From: Limisphaerales bacterium
GTDB taxonomy: Bacteria; Verrucomicrobiota; Verrucomicrobiia; Limisphaerales; UBA11358
Assembly: GCA_003133815.1 (NCBI GenBank)
Contig: PKZR01000297.1
Location: forward strand, 167 to 7,100
Reading direction: 5' to 3'
DNA: 6,934 nucleotides
The notes beneath the pieces were generated by a model, which was not told the DNA's origin, did not search any database, and saw only the letters and a program-made list of their open reading frames with translations. The position numbers and the translations under genes were made by a program. Of this stretch, positions 1 to 6,542 are shown one piece after another (position 1 is the first letter of the stretch; every line of letters starts with the position of its first letter).

Positions 1-149
1 GAATGTGCGGCGGCGGACCGGGTACCAACGGTTATTTCCCCGGTCGGGAATGCAGCCGTTGGGTTTGCATCATCAGCGGCTGGTTTTTGACCCCCGGAAG
101 TCTCTGCGCGCCGACAGGAGCCAGTTGGTGACGGGTTTTGTCTCCATTT

Positions 150-896
150 TCAATCTGCCCTGCGGACAGCAGAGCTGGCGGAAGTTGTTGCAGTATCCGC
201 CGGGATTTTCCGCGCGATGGAAATCACAACGTCATGGTTGCCGATGCGATGCCACTGTTGAATCCAGTCCCAGTCCGGCGGCGGCGGGCTGGCATTGAAG
301 CCGCAATCCCATACACTCGCGGTGGATATATGGTCGGCTGCCGGCTGCGCAATGCCGTCGCCGGTGGCCTTGGCGAACGCCTCGCGCAGGGTCCAGAAGC
401 GGAGGAATTGTTTTTGATGTTCCTGCGGGGGGAAATTTTCAAGCTGCCGGAGCTGTGGTTCATCCAGGCACATCGCGGCCACGAATTCCATGTTCCATTC
501 CGGGCGCAGCACTTCCACGTCCATGCCGATTTCCGATTCCGGCGACATCGCAATCCCAAAAATATTTTCCGCGCGCGACGTGCTGAACCCGCATCGCAGC
601 GGGGAGGATTGCAGGAACTGCGGTTTGCCAAATTCGGCTTCCTCAAAGCTAAGCGACCGGGGCGGAGTGACGAGATGCCGCCCGAGCAGGTGGCGGCGGA
701 GGGCGCGGCGGCGTAGGAACAACTGCCGGTGCCGTTCGGAACGCATTTTTTCGGCGCGCTGCAATTCATCGGCGGCGAGAAACGATGGGTCGCAATAGGA
801 AATCACTTGCGGGTCGTCGAGGTCGCAGCACCAAGCCTGCACATCGGGCCAGCCGGTTTCGATCGGTTCAAAGATGTGGCGGTTCGCAAAAATCAT
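150..896 (-). CDS. 4'-phosphopantetheinyl transferase, Sfp type
   Basis: Predicted to move the phosphopantetheine arm from coenzyme A to the active serine of a carrier domain, turning apo-carrier into holo-carrier in the cytoplasm. The 248-residue length fits the Sfp/Gsp/HetI group. An N-terminal basic stretch (about 52-73, R-rich, ending LRRHLLGRHL) matches the usual RxxLR region. The core has IGMDVEVLRP with metal ligands D126 and E128, and FWTLREAFAKATGDG with E172 and K176. Two family positions differ: the usual WxxKEA lysine is R171, and the usual histidine of the FN-S-H motif is R108 (FSTSRAEN). Both changes are conservative, so activity is plausible. ATG at 896 is the only good start, because an in-frame TGA lies five codons upstream; no clear Shine-Dalgarno is visible. 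It lies 117 bp downstream of the Pls-like synthetase on the same strand, whose thiolation domain is the obvious substrate. A role in fatty acid synthesis or another pathway cannot be excluded. Confidence 0.93.
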   Translation of the reverse strand: MIFANRHIFEPIETGWPDVQAWCCDLDDPQVISYCDPSFLAADELQRAEKMRSERHRQLFLRRRALRRHLLGRHLVTPPRSLSFEEAEFGKPQFLQSSPLRCGFSTSRAENIFGIAMSPESEIGMDVEVLRPEWNMEFVAAMCLDEPQLRQLENFPPQEHQKQFLRFWTLREAFAKATGDGIAQPAADHISTASVWDCGFNASPPPPDWDWIQQWHRIGNHDVVISIARKIPADTATTSASSAVRRAD

Positions 897-978
897 TCGG
901 CAAATTGTTCGTCACCCGGAGTTACGCAGTCCAAGACGCGGCGCATTGGAAAATGGTTTCGGCGAAAAGTGAAGCTAG

Positions 979-991
979 GAATAATTTATTC
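979..991. repeat. AT-rich 13-bp palindrome, possible operator
   Basis: GAATAATTTATTC is a perfect inverted repeat (GAATAA, one central base, TTATTC) that covers the possible -10 element of the transferase promoter. A repressor site is possible. A weak AT-rich hairpin at the 3' end of the synthetase transcript is an alternative, but it has no GC-rich stem or U-tract, so it does not look like a standard terminator. Confidence 0.3.
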
Positions 992-1011
992 GCGCGGACC
1001 GGTTGTGCCAA
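983..1011 (-). promoter_or_regulatory. Possible sigma-70-like promoter for the phosphopantetheinyl transferase gene
   Basis: Reading the minus strand, TTGGCA (1011-1006, five of six to the -35 consensus) is followed after exactly 17 bp by TAAATT (988-983, four of six to the -10 consensus). Transcription would start near 976, about 80 nt before the ATG at 896. The element lies in the 117-bp gap after the synthetase stop codon and is AT-rich against a GC-rich background. This is pattern matching only. The transferase gene could equally be read through from the synthetase. Confidence 0.33.
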
Positions 1012-1013
1012 AT

Positions 1014-4000
1014 TCAAATTGGATTTGTCGCTTCGCGCCGTGCCGGGATGCCGCTCCATTGGGTGCCGGCGGGCAAAGTTTCGCCTTTCATCAGCAGGGA
1101 GAGTTCGCCGAGCGTTGCGCCGGTTTCCATTTTGGTGTCGTAAAGGACGAGCGTGCCGGTGCCGACCTTGCAGCGCGGGGCGATGTCAATCTTGCCCATC
1201 TTCATCACGCGGTCCTCGAAGAGATGGGTTTGAATCGTGCAGTCGGCGTTGAGCGCGGCTTCGTGGCCGATGGTGGCGAGGTCGAATTCGCTGAAGTCTG
1301 TGGTGTCCATGTAGACGCGCCGGCCGATCTTCGCGCCGAGCAGCCGGAAATACCAGCAGACGAACGGCGTGCGCGTGAGCATCCCCACCAGCCACGCGTC
1401 AGCGAGATGTTCGTGCATGGCGTTGATGAGTTCGTTGCGCCAGACGAAGCTGCACCACAGCGGCCTTTCCCCGGCGCGATACCGGCCGACCAGAATCCAT
1501 TTCATCAAGACGGTGAACGTGACGGCCACCATGCCGCAGGCCGCGTAGAGCAACGGCAGCAGGAGCAGCATCTGCCAGAGCGTGATGTTGTCTTCAATCA
1601 GGACCATCACGGAAAAGAGCAGGCTTGTCAGCACGACGAAGCCCGTGGATGGCAGGATGACGCGGATGAATTCCATGACCGCGCGCAGTACGCGGAGTTT
1701 TCGCGGTGGATGGAACGTCTGGTCTTCGCCGAACGCGGTGCTGGTCTGGCGTTGCGGCAGAAAAATGGCGGGCGAGCCCATCCAAGTGGTGTCGGCGCGT
1801 GTGGCGTCGGCGGCGTCGGCGGGAGGAACGGACAGGCAGCCAATGAGGCAGCTGTCGCCGATGACCGCTCCCGGCGGCAGCACGGCGCTGTTGCCGATGA
1901 ACGAGCGCCTGCCGATGTGGTTGCCCGCGACGATCACATAACCATCGCGCACACGCTCCGCGCCCAACGACACGGCGTCGGCGATGAAGCCTTCCTCGGC
2001 GACGGACAACAGGTCGGGCGCAATGAACGAGGCGGTGGAGACTTCGACCCCCTTGCCGAGTTTCGCGCCGAGCAGCCGATACCACGGCGGCAGATAAATC
2101 GAGGCGTAGAGCGGGCCGAGAACGTCGAGGCTCAGGCGCAGAGTCTGGTCAACGAACCATTTCCGCAGGTAGAATAATCCGTGCAACGAATAACGTCCCG
2201 CCTTCACTCGGCCCAGCAGCAGCCATTTGACGGCGGCAATCTCCAGCGCGAGCAGCAGCACGAACGAAAAGGCGGTGAATGGCGACAGGAACAGATACCA
2301 GTAATAATCGTCCCAGTAGTTCAACTGGTTCATGGCGATGATGCCGGGAAGAATCGCCGCGACGACCAGCAGCGGAAAAATCAAAAGGCCAATCGTGTGC
2401 ATGACGCCCATGGACAAGCGGCGTGATTTCGACGGACGTTCCACCGGGGAAATGTTTGGCGGACGCGCGGAAGGTTTCGCAGGCGAGCCGAGCCATGTTT
2501 CGTCCTGCGGAACTTTCCCGCCGCGCGGCAGCAGAGAAAGGTCTTCGAGCGCCGAATCGTCTTCCATCACCGTGTTTTCGCAAAGGACGGTGCGCGTGCC
2601 GATAAAGCAGCGCCTGCCAATTTTGACCGGGGCGATGATGAGCATTCCATTTTCTACCGTGCAGCCCAGCGCGCCGGAATCGGCGCCGATGCTGGTGTCG
2701 TCGCCAATGTCGAGCAGGTCGTAGATGGCGAAATCTTCCGTGCCGAGATAGACGTTGCGCCCGATCTTCGCGCCCATCAGCCGGTAATAGATGTTCAGCA
2801 GCGGCGTGCCGGTCATGTAGGCGAGGGGCACGGCGGATTCAATCGCAGTCACAAACCACCAGCGAAAATAATACGCGCCCCACAACGGATACGCGCCGGG
2901 ACGATATCGCCCGATGACAATCCATTTCACGACGATCGACGTGAACAGCATCAGCGGATAGAGGATGATGAATACAGTTAGCGACGCGGGAATGGCCTGA
3001 CTGTAATCGTAATCGTCCTCAATCATCCATGTGTAGGTCAGGAACGGCGCAAGCCATTGCAACGCGAAGAAACCGAGGATGGGAAAAAGAGCGACGAGCT
3101 GCGCGCAGCCGCAGAGAAAATGCCGCGACCATGGAATTGAATTGACCTTGGCGGAAACCGTCGGCGGTTCGGATTGAAACTTTTCCTCAAACTGCGCGGC
3201 CAGTCCTTCAAGGGTCGGATGCTGATAAACATCGAGCATCGAGAGCGACTGGAACGGGGCTTCCCTGCGCAATTCGGAAACCATCCGCGCCGCCAGCAGC
3301 GAATGACCGCCGAGGTCGAGGAAGAAATTGTCTCGCGCGGAAACCGGCATCGGGGCAAACAGCTTTTCCCACACGGCGGCGATTTGCTTTTCAGAATTCG
3401 TCCGTGGCTCAATGATTTCGGGCCGAGACTGCGCAGCACGGTTGCGCGGCGGTGGAAGATTGCGGCGGTCCACCTTGCCGCTCGAAAGCATGGGGAGTTC
3501 GTCAATTGTTTCAAACAGCGACGGCATCATGTAAGCCGGCAACCGGGCGCGCAGCCGGGCACGGATGGCAGGCTCGTCCGGCGGCACGTCGTCGCGCGGG
3601 ACCAGATACGCGACAAGTTGGATTGCGCCGGGCGAATCTTCACGCAAGGTCACCGTTGCGGCTTGCACACCGTGACATTCCAGCAGCACGGATTCGATTT
3701 CCGAAAGCTCGACGCGGAAGCCGCGAATTTTCACCTGCGAATCGAGGCGCCCAAGAAACTCAATCTCGCCATCGGGAGTGAATCGAGCGAGGTCGCCGGT
3801 GCGGTAAAGCCGCGCGGTCGATTCGCCGTTTCGCGCCAGCGGGTTGGGAATAAACTTTTCCCTCGTCAATTCCTGCAGTCCGACGTAGCCGCGCGCGAGA
3901 CCGATGCCGCCGAGGCATAATTCGCCAGCCTGCCCCTGCGCGACGGGGCGCAAGTGTTCGTCTAGGATTTCCGCGAAATAATTTGGCAGCGGCCGGCCGA

Positions 4001-5021
4001 TGGTGACGGGTTTTTGTGGATGGCATTCTGCGTAGGTGGCGATGACGGTGGCCTCGGTCGGGCCGTAGGTGTTGACGACCCGTCGGCCCGGACGCCACCA
4101 GCGCTTCACCAAGTCCGGCGGGCATTGCTCGCCTCCGAGAATCAGCAGCCGCACGGATGTCACGTCTTCGTCCATCATCGAGAGCAGCGTCGGCACACAC
4201 GAAAGCACCGTCACGCCCGCGTCGGTGAGCATCCGCGACAACGCCGCGCCGGCATGGACCATTTCGTCGTCGCCGACCACGAGCATCGCGCCCGCGTAAA
4301 ACGCAAGCCAGATTTCCTCGACCGAGGCGTCGAACGCGATGGAGAATCCCTGATAGACGCGGTCTTCCGGCTGCACCTTGAATATTTCCCCTTCGCATCG
4401 CACGAGATGGCAGGCGCTGCGATGTTCGATCTGCACACCCTTCGGCTGGCCGGTCGAGCCGGAGGTGTAAATGATGTAACAAAGGTCTTCCGGCGTCGTG
4501 CCGGTTTCAGCGGAATTTAATCGTGTGACTTGTCGTGCCCTGATTTCAATCTCCTGTTCGTCGAGCGCGATTATTTCGCCTCGGTAGTTCGACGCCTTGG
4601 CCGCAAGCGAAGCGGTTGTCACCAATGCCCGTGCCTTGCAATCCGCGAGGACGAATCCGACGCGTTCCGCCGGAAATCCGGGGTCGAGCGGCACATACGC
4701 CGCGCCCGCTTTGAGGATTCCGAGCAATGCGATGCAAACAGCAGGCGAACGCGGCAGCAGCATCGCCACACAGTCGCCGCGTTTCACGCCCCGGCCGCGA
4801 AGATGGCGTGCGAGTTGGTTGGCGCGCTGTTCCACTTCCGAGTAGGACAGGCTCTCGCCGGCGCAAATCAGGGCGATGTTTTGGGGATGTGCTTCAGATT
4901 GCCGCTCGAACAGTTCATGCAAAAGGCCGGGGCGCATGAGTTCCGATGTCGCCTCATGCCCGCGAACCGTTTTGTGATTGGTGTTTGTCAATGGTCGGCG
5001 CAAATCACCCTGCAAAATCAT
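1014..5021 (-). CDS. Pls-like membrane-bound NRPS, candidate cationic homo-poly(amino acid) synthetase
   Basis: A 1335-residue single-module synthetase. Residues about 30-525 are an adenylation domain with all the usual cores: YTSGSTGQPKG (185-195), YGPTEA (319-324), YRTGD (406-410), KIRGFRVELSEIE (431-443) and catalytic K516. A thiolation domain (about 540-612) has LGGHSLLAA with carrier serine S574. Residues 632-1330 form three units, each with two membrane helices, a KW-x4-GR linker, an L(M/L)GAK(I/L)G motif, hexapeptide-like IG-rich stretches and a closing WxG-x-PA. There is no condensation HHxxxDG domain and no thioesterase. This order and size match Streptomyces epsilon-poly-L-lysine synthetase (about 1319 residues, six helices, three soluble domains), in which the C-terminal part iteratively joins free amino acids to the carrier-bound one. 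An in-frame TGA directly precedes the chosen ATG, so this is the longest form; no Shine-Dalgarno is visible. M29 (4937), just before the LLHELFERQ domain start, is an alternative. Polymer identity is inferred. Confidence 0.93.
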   Translation of the reverse strand: MILQGDLRRPLTNTNHKTVRGHEATSELMRPGLLHELFERQSEAHPQNIALICAGESLSYSEVEQRANQLARHLRGRGVKRGDCVAMLLPRSPAVCIALLGILKAGAAYVPLDPGFPAERVGFVLADCKARALVTTASLAAKASNYRGEIIALDEQEIEIRARQVTRLNSAETGTTPEDLCYIIYTSGSTGQPKGVQIEHRSACHLVRCEGEIFKVQPEDRVYQGFSIAFDASVEEIWLAFYAGAMLVVGDDEMVHAGAALSRMLTDAGVTVLSCVPTLLSMMDEDVTSVRLLILGGEQCPPDLVKRWWRPGRRVVNTYGPTEATVIATYAECHPQKPVTIGRPLPNYFAEILDEHLRPVAQGQAGELCLGGIGLARGYVGLQELTREKFIPNPLARNGESTARLYRTGDLARFTPDGEIEFLGRLDSQVKIRGFRVELSEIESVLLECHGVQAATVTLREDSPGAIQLVAYLVPRDDVPPDEPAIRARLRARLPAYMMPSLFETIDELPMLSSGKVDRRNLPPPRNRAAQSRPEIIEPRTNSEKQIAAVWEKLFAPMPVSARDNFFLDLGGHSLLAARMVSELRREAPFQSLSMLDVYQHPTLEGLAAQFEEKFQSEPPTVSAKVNSIPWSRHFLCGCAQLVALFPILGFFALQWLAPFLTYTWMIEDDYDYSQAIPASLTVFIILYPLMLFTSIVVKWIVIGRYRPGAYPLWGAYYFRWWFVTAIESAVPLAYMTGTPLLNIYYRLMGAKIGRNVYLGTEDFAIYDLLDIGDDTSIGADSGALGCTVENGMLIIAPVKIGRRCFIGTRTVLCENTVMEDDSALEDLSLLPRGGKVPQDETWLGSPAKPSARPPNISPVERPSKSRRLSMGVMHTIGLLIFPLLVVAAILPGIIAMNQLNYWDDYYWYLFLSPFTAFSFVLLLALEIAAVKWLLLGRVKAGRYSLHGLFYLRKWFVDQTLRLSLDVLGPLYASIYLPPWYRLLGAKLGKGVEVSTASFIAPDLLSVAEEGFIADAVSLGAERVRDGYVIVAGNHIGRRSFIGNSAVLPPGAVIGDSCLIGCLSVPPADAADATRADTTWMGSPAIFLPQRQTSTAFGEDQTFHPPRKLRVLRAVMEFIRVILPSTGFVVLTSLLFSVMVLIEDNITLWQMLLLLPLLYAACGMVAVTFTVLMKWILVGRYRAGERPLWCSFVWRNELINAMHEHLADAWLVGMLTRTPFVCWYFRLLGAKIGRRVYMDTTDFSEFDLATIGHEAALNADCTIQTHLFEDRVMKMGKIDIAPRCKVGTGTLVLYDTKMETGATLGELSLLMKGETLPAGTQWSGIPARREATNPI
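1032..3128 (-). repeat. Threefold internal repeat: helix pair plus hexapeptide-like domain
   Basis: Within the synthetase, residues about 632-850, 866-1086 and 1110-1330 are diverged copies of one unit. Anchors recur at steady spacing: KW at 699-700, 932-933 and 1174-1175, and LxGAKxG at 748-754, 983-989 and 1227-1233. Each unit closes with WLGSPA, WMGSPA or WSGIPA. Units 1 and 3 share an acidic TxDF-x3-(Y/F)DL-x2-IG stretch that unit 2 lacks. At DNA level, plus-strand TTCGCGCCGAGCAGCCG occurs identically in units 2 and 3, while unit 1 differs there by a few bases. The pattern indicates ancestral triplication. Confidence 0.85.
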
Positions 5022-5086
5022 TCAACGAGGTGAGCTTGTGGTTTGACAAGACGATGTCCAGACGGGAAAAGTTTCAACCGCGAGGC

Positions 5087-5098
5087 TGGATTAATCCA
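5087..5098. repeat. 12-bp perfect palindrome at a stop codon
   Basis: TGGATTAATCCA reads the same on both strands and contains the TAA stop of the Minf_1886-type gene. It is the only notable symmetry near the 69-bp gap before the Pls-like gene. With no spacer for a loop it is a poor RNA hairpin, and no U-tract follows, so I do not call it a terminator. It may be chance. Confidence 0.25.
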
Positions 5099-5510
5099 CG
5101 ACTGGCTTGGTTTCGGGATTCAATCTGCTTTGCGGCCAGAACGGTTTGCGGAATGCGTCGGTGAAATCGTAGCCGTTCTGAAAATCGTCGCGGCTGTCCT
5201 TGTCCGTCTTGGCGAGCAGGCTGATTTCCACCATGTTGAAAACGATGTCGCCGAAGTCGCGGCAGTTCATCAAGCCCCATTCCTCGAACACCGTCGCGGC
5301 CATCGGGCCGAACTGCTGGAGCGCGAACTGCCGGATTCCGTCGAGCAATTCCTGTCCGGTGATGTGGCGGATTGTCCCGCGATTTTCCTTGCCGATGAGC
5401 TTCTGCGTGAAGTCGAGCGACTCACGCACGAACGCGTAGGCGTCGCGCGAAAATCGCGGATCTTTCGCGAGGATTTGCTCCACCGCTTCGTCGAAATTGA
5501 CTTCTTGCAT
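5091..5510 (-). CDS. Minf_1886-type conserved hypothetical protein (Verrucomicrobia/Planctomycetes)
   Basis: A 139-residue soluble protein with no signal peptide or membrane segment. I recognise it as the Minf_1886 family (the Verruc_Plancto-restricted family of TIGRFAMs), whose function is unknown. Features that support this are an N-terminal helix with FDEAVEQILAKDPRF, then DAYAFVRESLDFT, the central HITGQELLDGIRQFALQQFG, and the later FEEWGLMNCRDFGDIVFNM, ending near FRKPFWP. The start at 5510 lies one base after the TAA of the upstream small gene, with no Shine-Dalgarno, so translational coupling is likely. The Pls-like gene follows 69 bp downstream on the same strand, but the family is a widespread lineage marker, so the closeness need not mean shared function. 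Confidence 0.88.
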   Translation of the reverse strand: MQEVNFDEAVEQILAKDPRFSRDAYAFVRESLDFTQKLIGKENRGTIRHITGQELLDGIRQFALQQFGPMAATVFEEWGLMNCRDFGDIVFNMVEISLLAKTDKDSRDDFQNGYDFTDAFRKPFWPQSRLNPETKPVVD

Positions 5511-5511
5511 T

Positions 5512-5643
5512 TTAAGGTTTGTCTGCTTGAACCGCCGCCGCTGATGGATGCACTGTTCTACAAGCCTTCACCGCCCAGCCTGTCAGCAACAATCCCAGAA
5601 CGATGACGAGGAACAACTGTTCCTGTTTCGTGAGCCTGTTCAC
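5512..5643 (-). CDS. Small single-helix membrane protein, 43 residues
   Basis: A short open frame starting at GTG 5643 encodes a peptide that begins MNRLTKQEQLFLVIVLG. Residues about 9-25 form one hydrophobic helix (QLFLVIVLGLLLTGWAV), with a charged N-terminal side and a polar tail of about 18 residues ending QADKP. The TAA (5514-5512) is followed by one base and then the ATG of the Minf_1886-type gene, a spacing typical of coupled genes. The frame stays open upstream of the GTG but offers no better start. No Shine-Dalgarno is evident. The helix composition and tight coupling argue for a real gene. I know no function. It resembles the N-terminal anchor of longer membrane-tethered proteins, so it might be a small anchor protein or a degenerate remnant. 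Confidence 0.62.
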   Translation of the reverse strand: MNRLTKQEQLFLVIVLGLLLTGWAVKACRTVHPSAAAVQADKP

Positions 5644-5708
5644 CGTCGTAATGTAGCTGCAAATAATATCGCGCGCAATAGGGTCATTTGTTAGGCTGCA
5701 ACTGTTAT
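5644..5708. promoter_or_regulatory. Divergent intergenic region
   Basis: This gap separates the leftward gene group from the rightward hydrolase gene and should hold start signals for both. It is richer in A and T than the genes around it. On the minus strand TATTAT resembles a -10 element (five of six) but has no good -35 partner. On the plus strand TAATAT (5664-5669) is weaker still. An imperfect 14-bp palindrome around GCGCGC (about 5668-5681) sits in the middle. No precise promoter is claimed. Confidence 0.35.
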
Positions 5709-6464
5709 ATGGCAGCCATTGGCCGGTTCCAGAAGGGCGACGACATTTTCCACGCGAAGGTTGTGGACGGTGAACTGTTCCGTCTGCGTGGCGACGTTTT
5801 CGGCTCGCCGTCCTTCGACCGCAAGCCGACTCCGCGCAAGGGTGTGAAGACCCTGGTTCCCATAGTGCCTTCGAAAATCATCTGCGTCGGGTTGAATTAT
5901 GCCGACCACGCGCGCGAAACCGGCAAGGAACTGCCGAAGGAACCGTTGATCTGGTTCAAGGCGACGACATCGCTGCTGCCCGATGGCGGCAAGATTGAAC
6001 TTCCATTTCCGCAACATCGCACGGATTACGAGGCCGAGCTGTGCATCGTCATCGGGCGCAAGATCCGCAACGTTTCGCCCACGCAGGCGTCGCGCTACAT
6101 CCTCGGTTACACTGTGTCGCAGGACATCAGCGACCGCACCATCCAGAAGGCCGACGGCCAGTGGGCGCGGGCGAAATCGTTCGACACCTTCACGCCGCTC
6201 GGCCCGTATGTGGAGACGAAAATTGATACTGCGGAATTGAACATTCAGCTTTTCCAGAACGGGCTGCTGCGGCAGAACTCCAACACGAGCCAGATGATTT
6301 TCAAGCCCGCCGCGCTCGTCAGCTTCATCTCCACGAACCTCACGCTGTTGCCCGGAGACGTGATCCTCACCGGCACGCCCAGCGGCATAGGCCCCATTCG
6401 GAGCGGTGATAAACTGGAAGTGCGGATTCAGGGGCTCTCACCGCTGGTCAACGGCGTGAAATAA
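5709..6464 (+). CDS. Fumarylacetoacetate hydrolase (FAH) family protein
   Basis: A 251-residue cytosolic enzyme of the FAH/COG0179 group, which cleaves or isomerises 2-oxo (acylpyruvate-like) compounds using a divalent metal. The N-terminal part (1-52) is variable. The core begins with ICVGLNYADHARE (catalytic-region H67), then DYEAELCIVIG with metal ligands E108 and E110, GYTVSQDISDR with D139, QWARAKSFDTFTPLGP with K156, and the closing LLPGDVILTGTPSGIGP loop. All key residues are present, so it should be active. The exact substrate (acylpyruvate, oxaloacetate or an aromatic-degradation intermediate) cannot be read from sequence. I chose ATG 5709; an in-frame TTG at 5688 would add seven residues unlike the family start. 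It is divergent from the Pls cluster and lies 78 bp before proS on the same strand; no link to either pathway is evident. Confidence 0.92.
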   Translation: MAAIGRFQKGDDIFHAKVVDGELFRLRGDVFGSPSFDRKPTPRKGVKTLVPIVPSKIICVGLNYADHARETGKELPKEPLIWFKATTSLLPDGGKIELPFPQHRTDYEAELCIVIGRKIRNVSPTQASRYILGYTVSQDISDRTIQKADGQWARAKSFDTFTPLGPYVETKIDTAELNIQLFQNGLLRQNSNTSQMIFKPAALVSFISTNLTLLPGDVILTGTPSGIGPIRSGDKLEVRIQGLSPLVNGVK

Positions 6465-6502
6465 ATTTCAACCGCCAAAACGTAAGTCACCCAGCAAAAA
6501 AT

Positions 6503-6526
6503 CTTCGTGTCTTGGTGTCTTTGTGG
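6503..6526 (+). repeat. Three-unit 8-bp tandem element (consensus CTTNGTGT)
   Basis: Three adjacent 8-mers at 6503-6510, 6511-6518 and 6519-6526 fit CTTNGTGT, with the last ending in GG, and are followed by TTAA. The reverse strand reads as the familiar ACCACAAAGACAC-type intergenic repeat that I recall from many environmental genomes, including Verrucomicrobia and Planctomycetes. It fills much of the gap between the FAH-family gene and proS, ending 16 bp before the proS ATG, so it may lie in the proS leader. Its function is unknown. Confidence 0.6.
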
Positions 6527-6542
6527 TTAAGCTTTCCGCCGC

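Noticed and set aside
36..50. TTCCC-GGGAA inverted repeat downstream of the transferase as a terminator
   Set aside because: The stem is only five pairs, and no U-tract follows on the minus strand.
73..147. 24-codon minus-strand frame (METKPVTNWLL...) starting two bases after the transferase stop
   Set aside because: The spacing suggests coupling, but it is very short, has no Shine-Dalgarno or recognisable domain and ends at TGA 75-73. The rest of 1-149 shows no convincing gene start, so evidence is too thin.
138..716. Plus-strand open frame opposite the phosphopantetheinyl transferase
   Set aside because: The minus-strand frame carries the full set of transferase motifs; this one has none and is its shadow.
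729..2177. Long plus-strand open frame (482 residues) opposite the synthetase
   Set aside because: It lies antisense to the C-terminal part of the Pls-like gene and the start of the transferase, has low-complexity H, Q, R and A-rich sequence and matches no family I know. GC-rich codon use explains it.
5043..5048. Perfect TTGACA on the plus strand
   Set aside because: No -10 match lies 16-18 bp downstream (GAAAAG at 17) and no plus-strand gene begins within 600 bp.
5049..5077. TTGAAA as a -35 for the Pls-like gene on the minus strand
   Set aside because: The sequence 17 bp further on is TCGTCT, a poor -10, so a promoter cannot be supported.
5688..5708. TTG 5688 as start of the FAH-family gene
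   Set aside because: It adds MLGCNCY, unlike family N-termini, and no Shine-Dalgarno favours it over ATG 5709.
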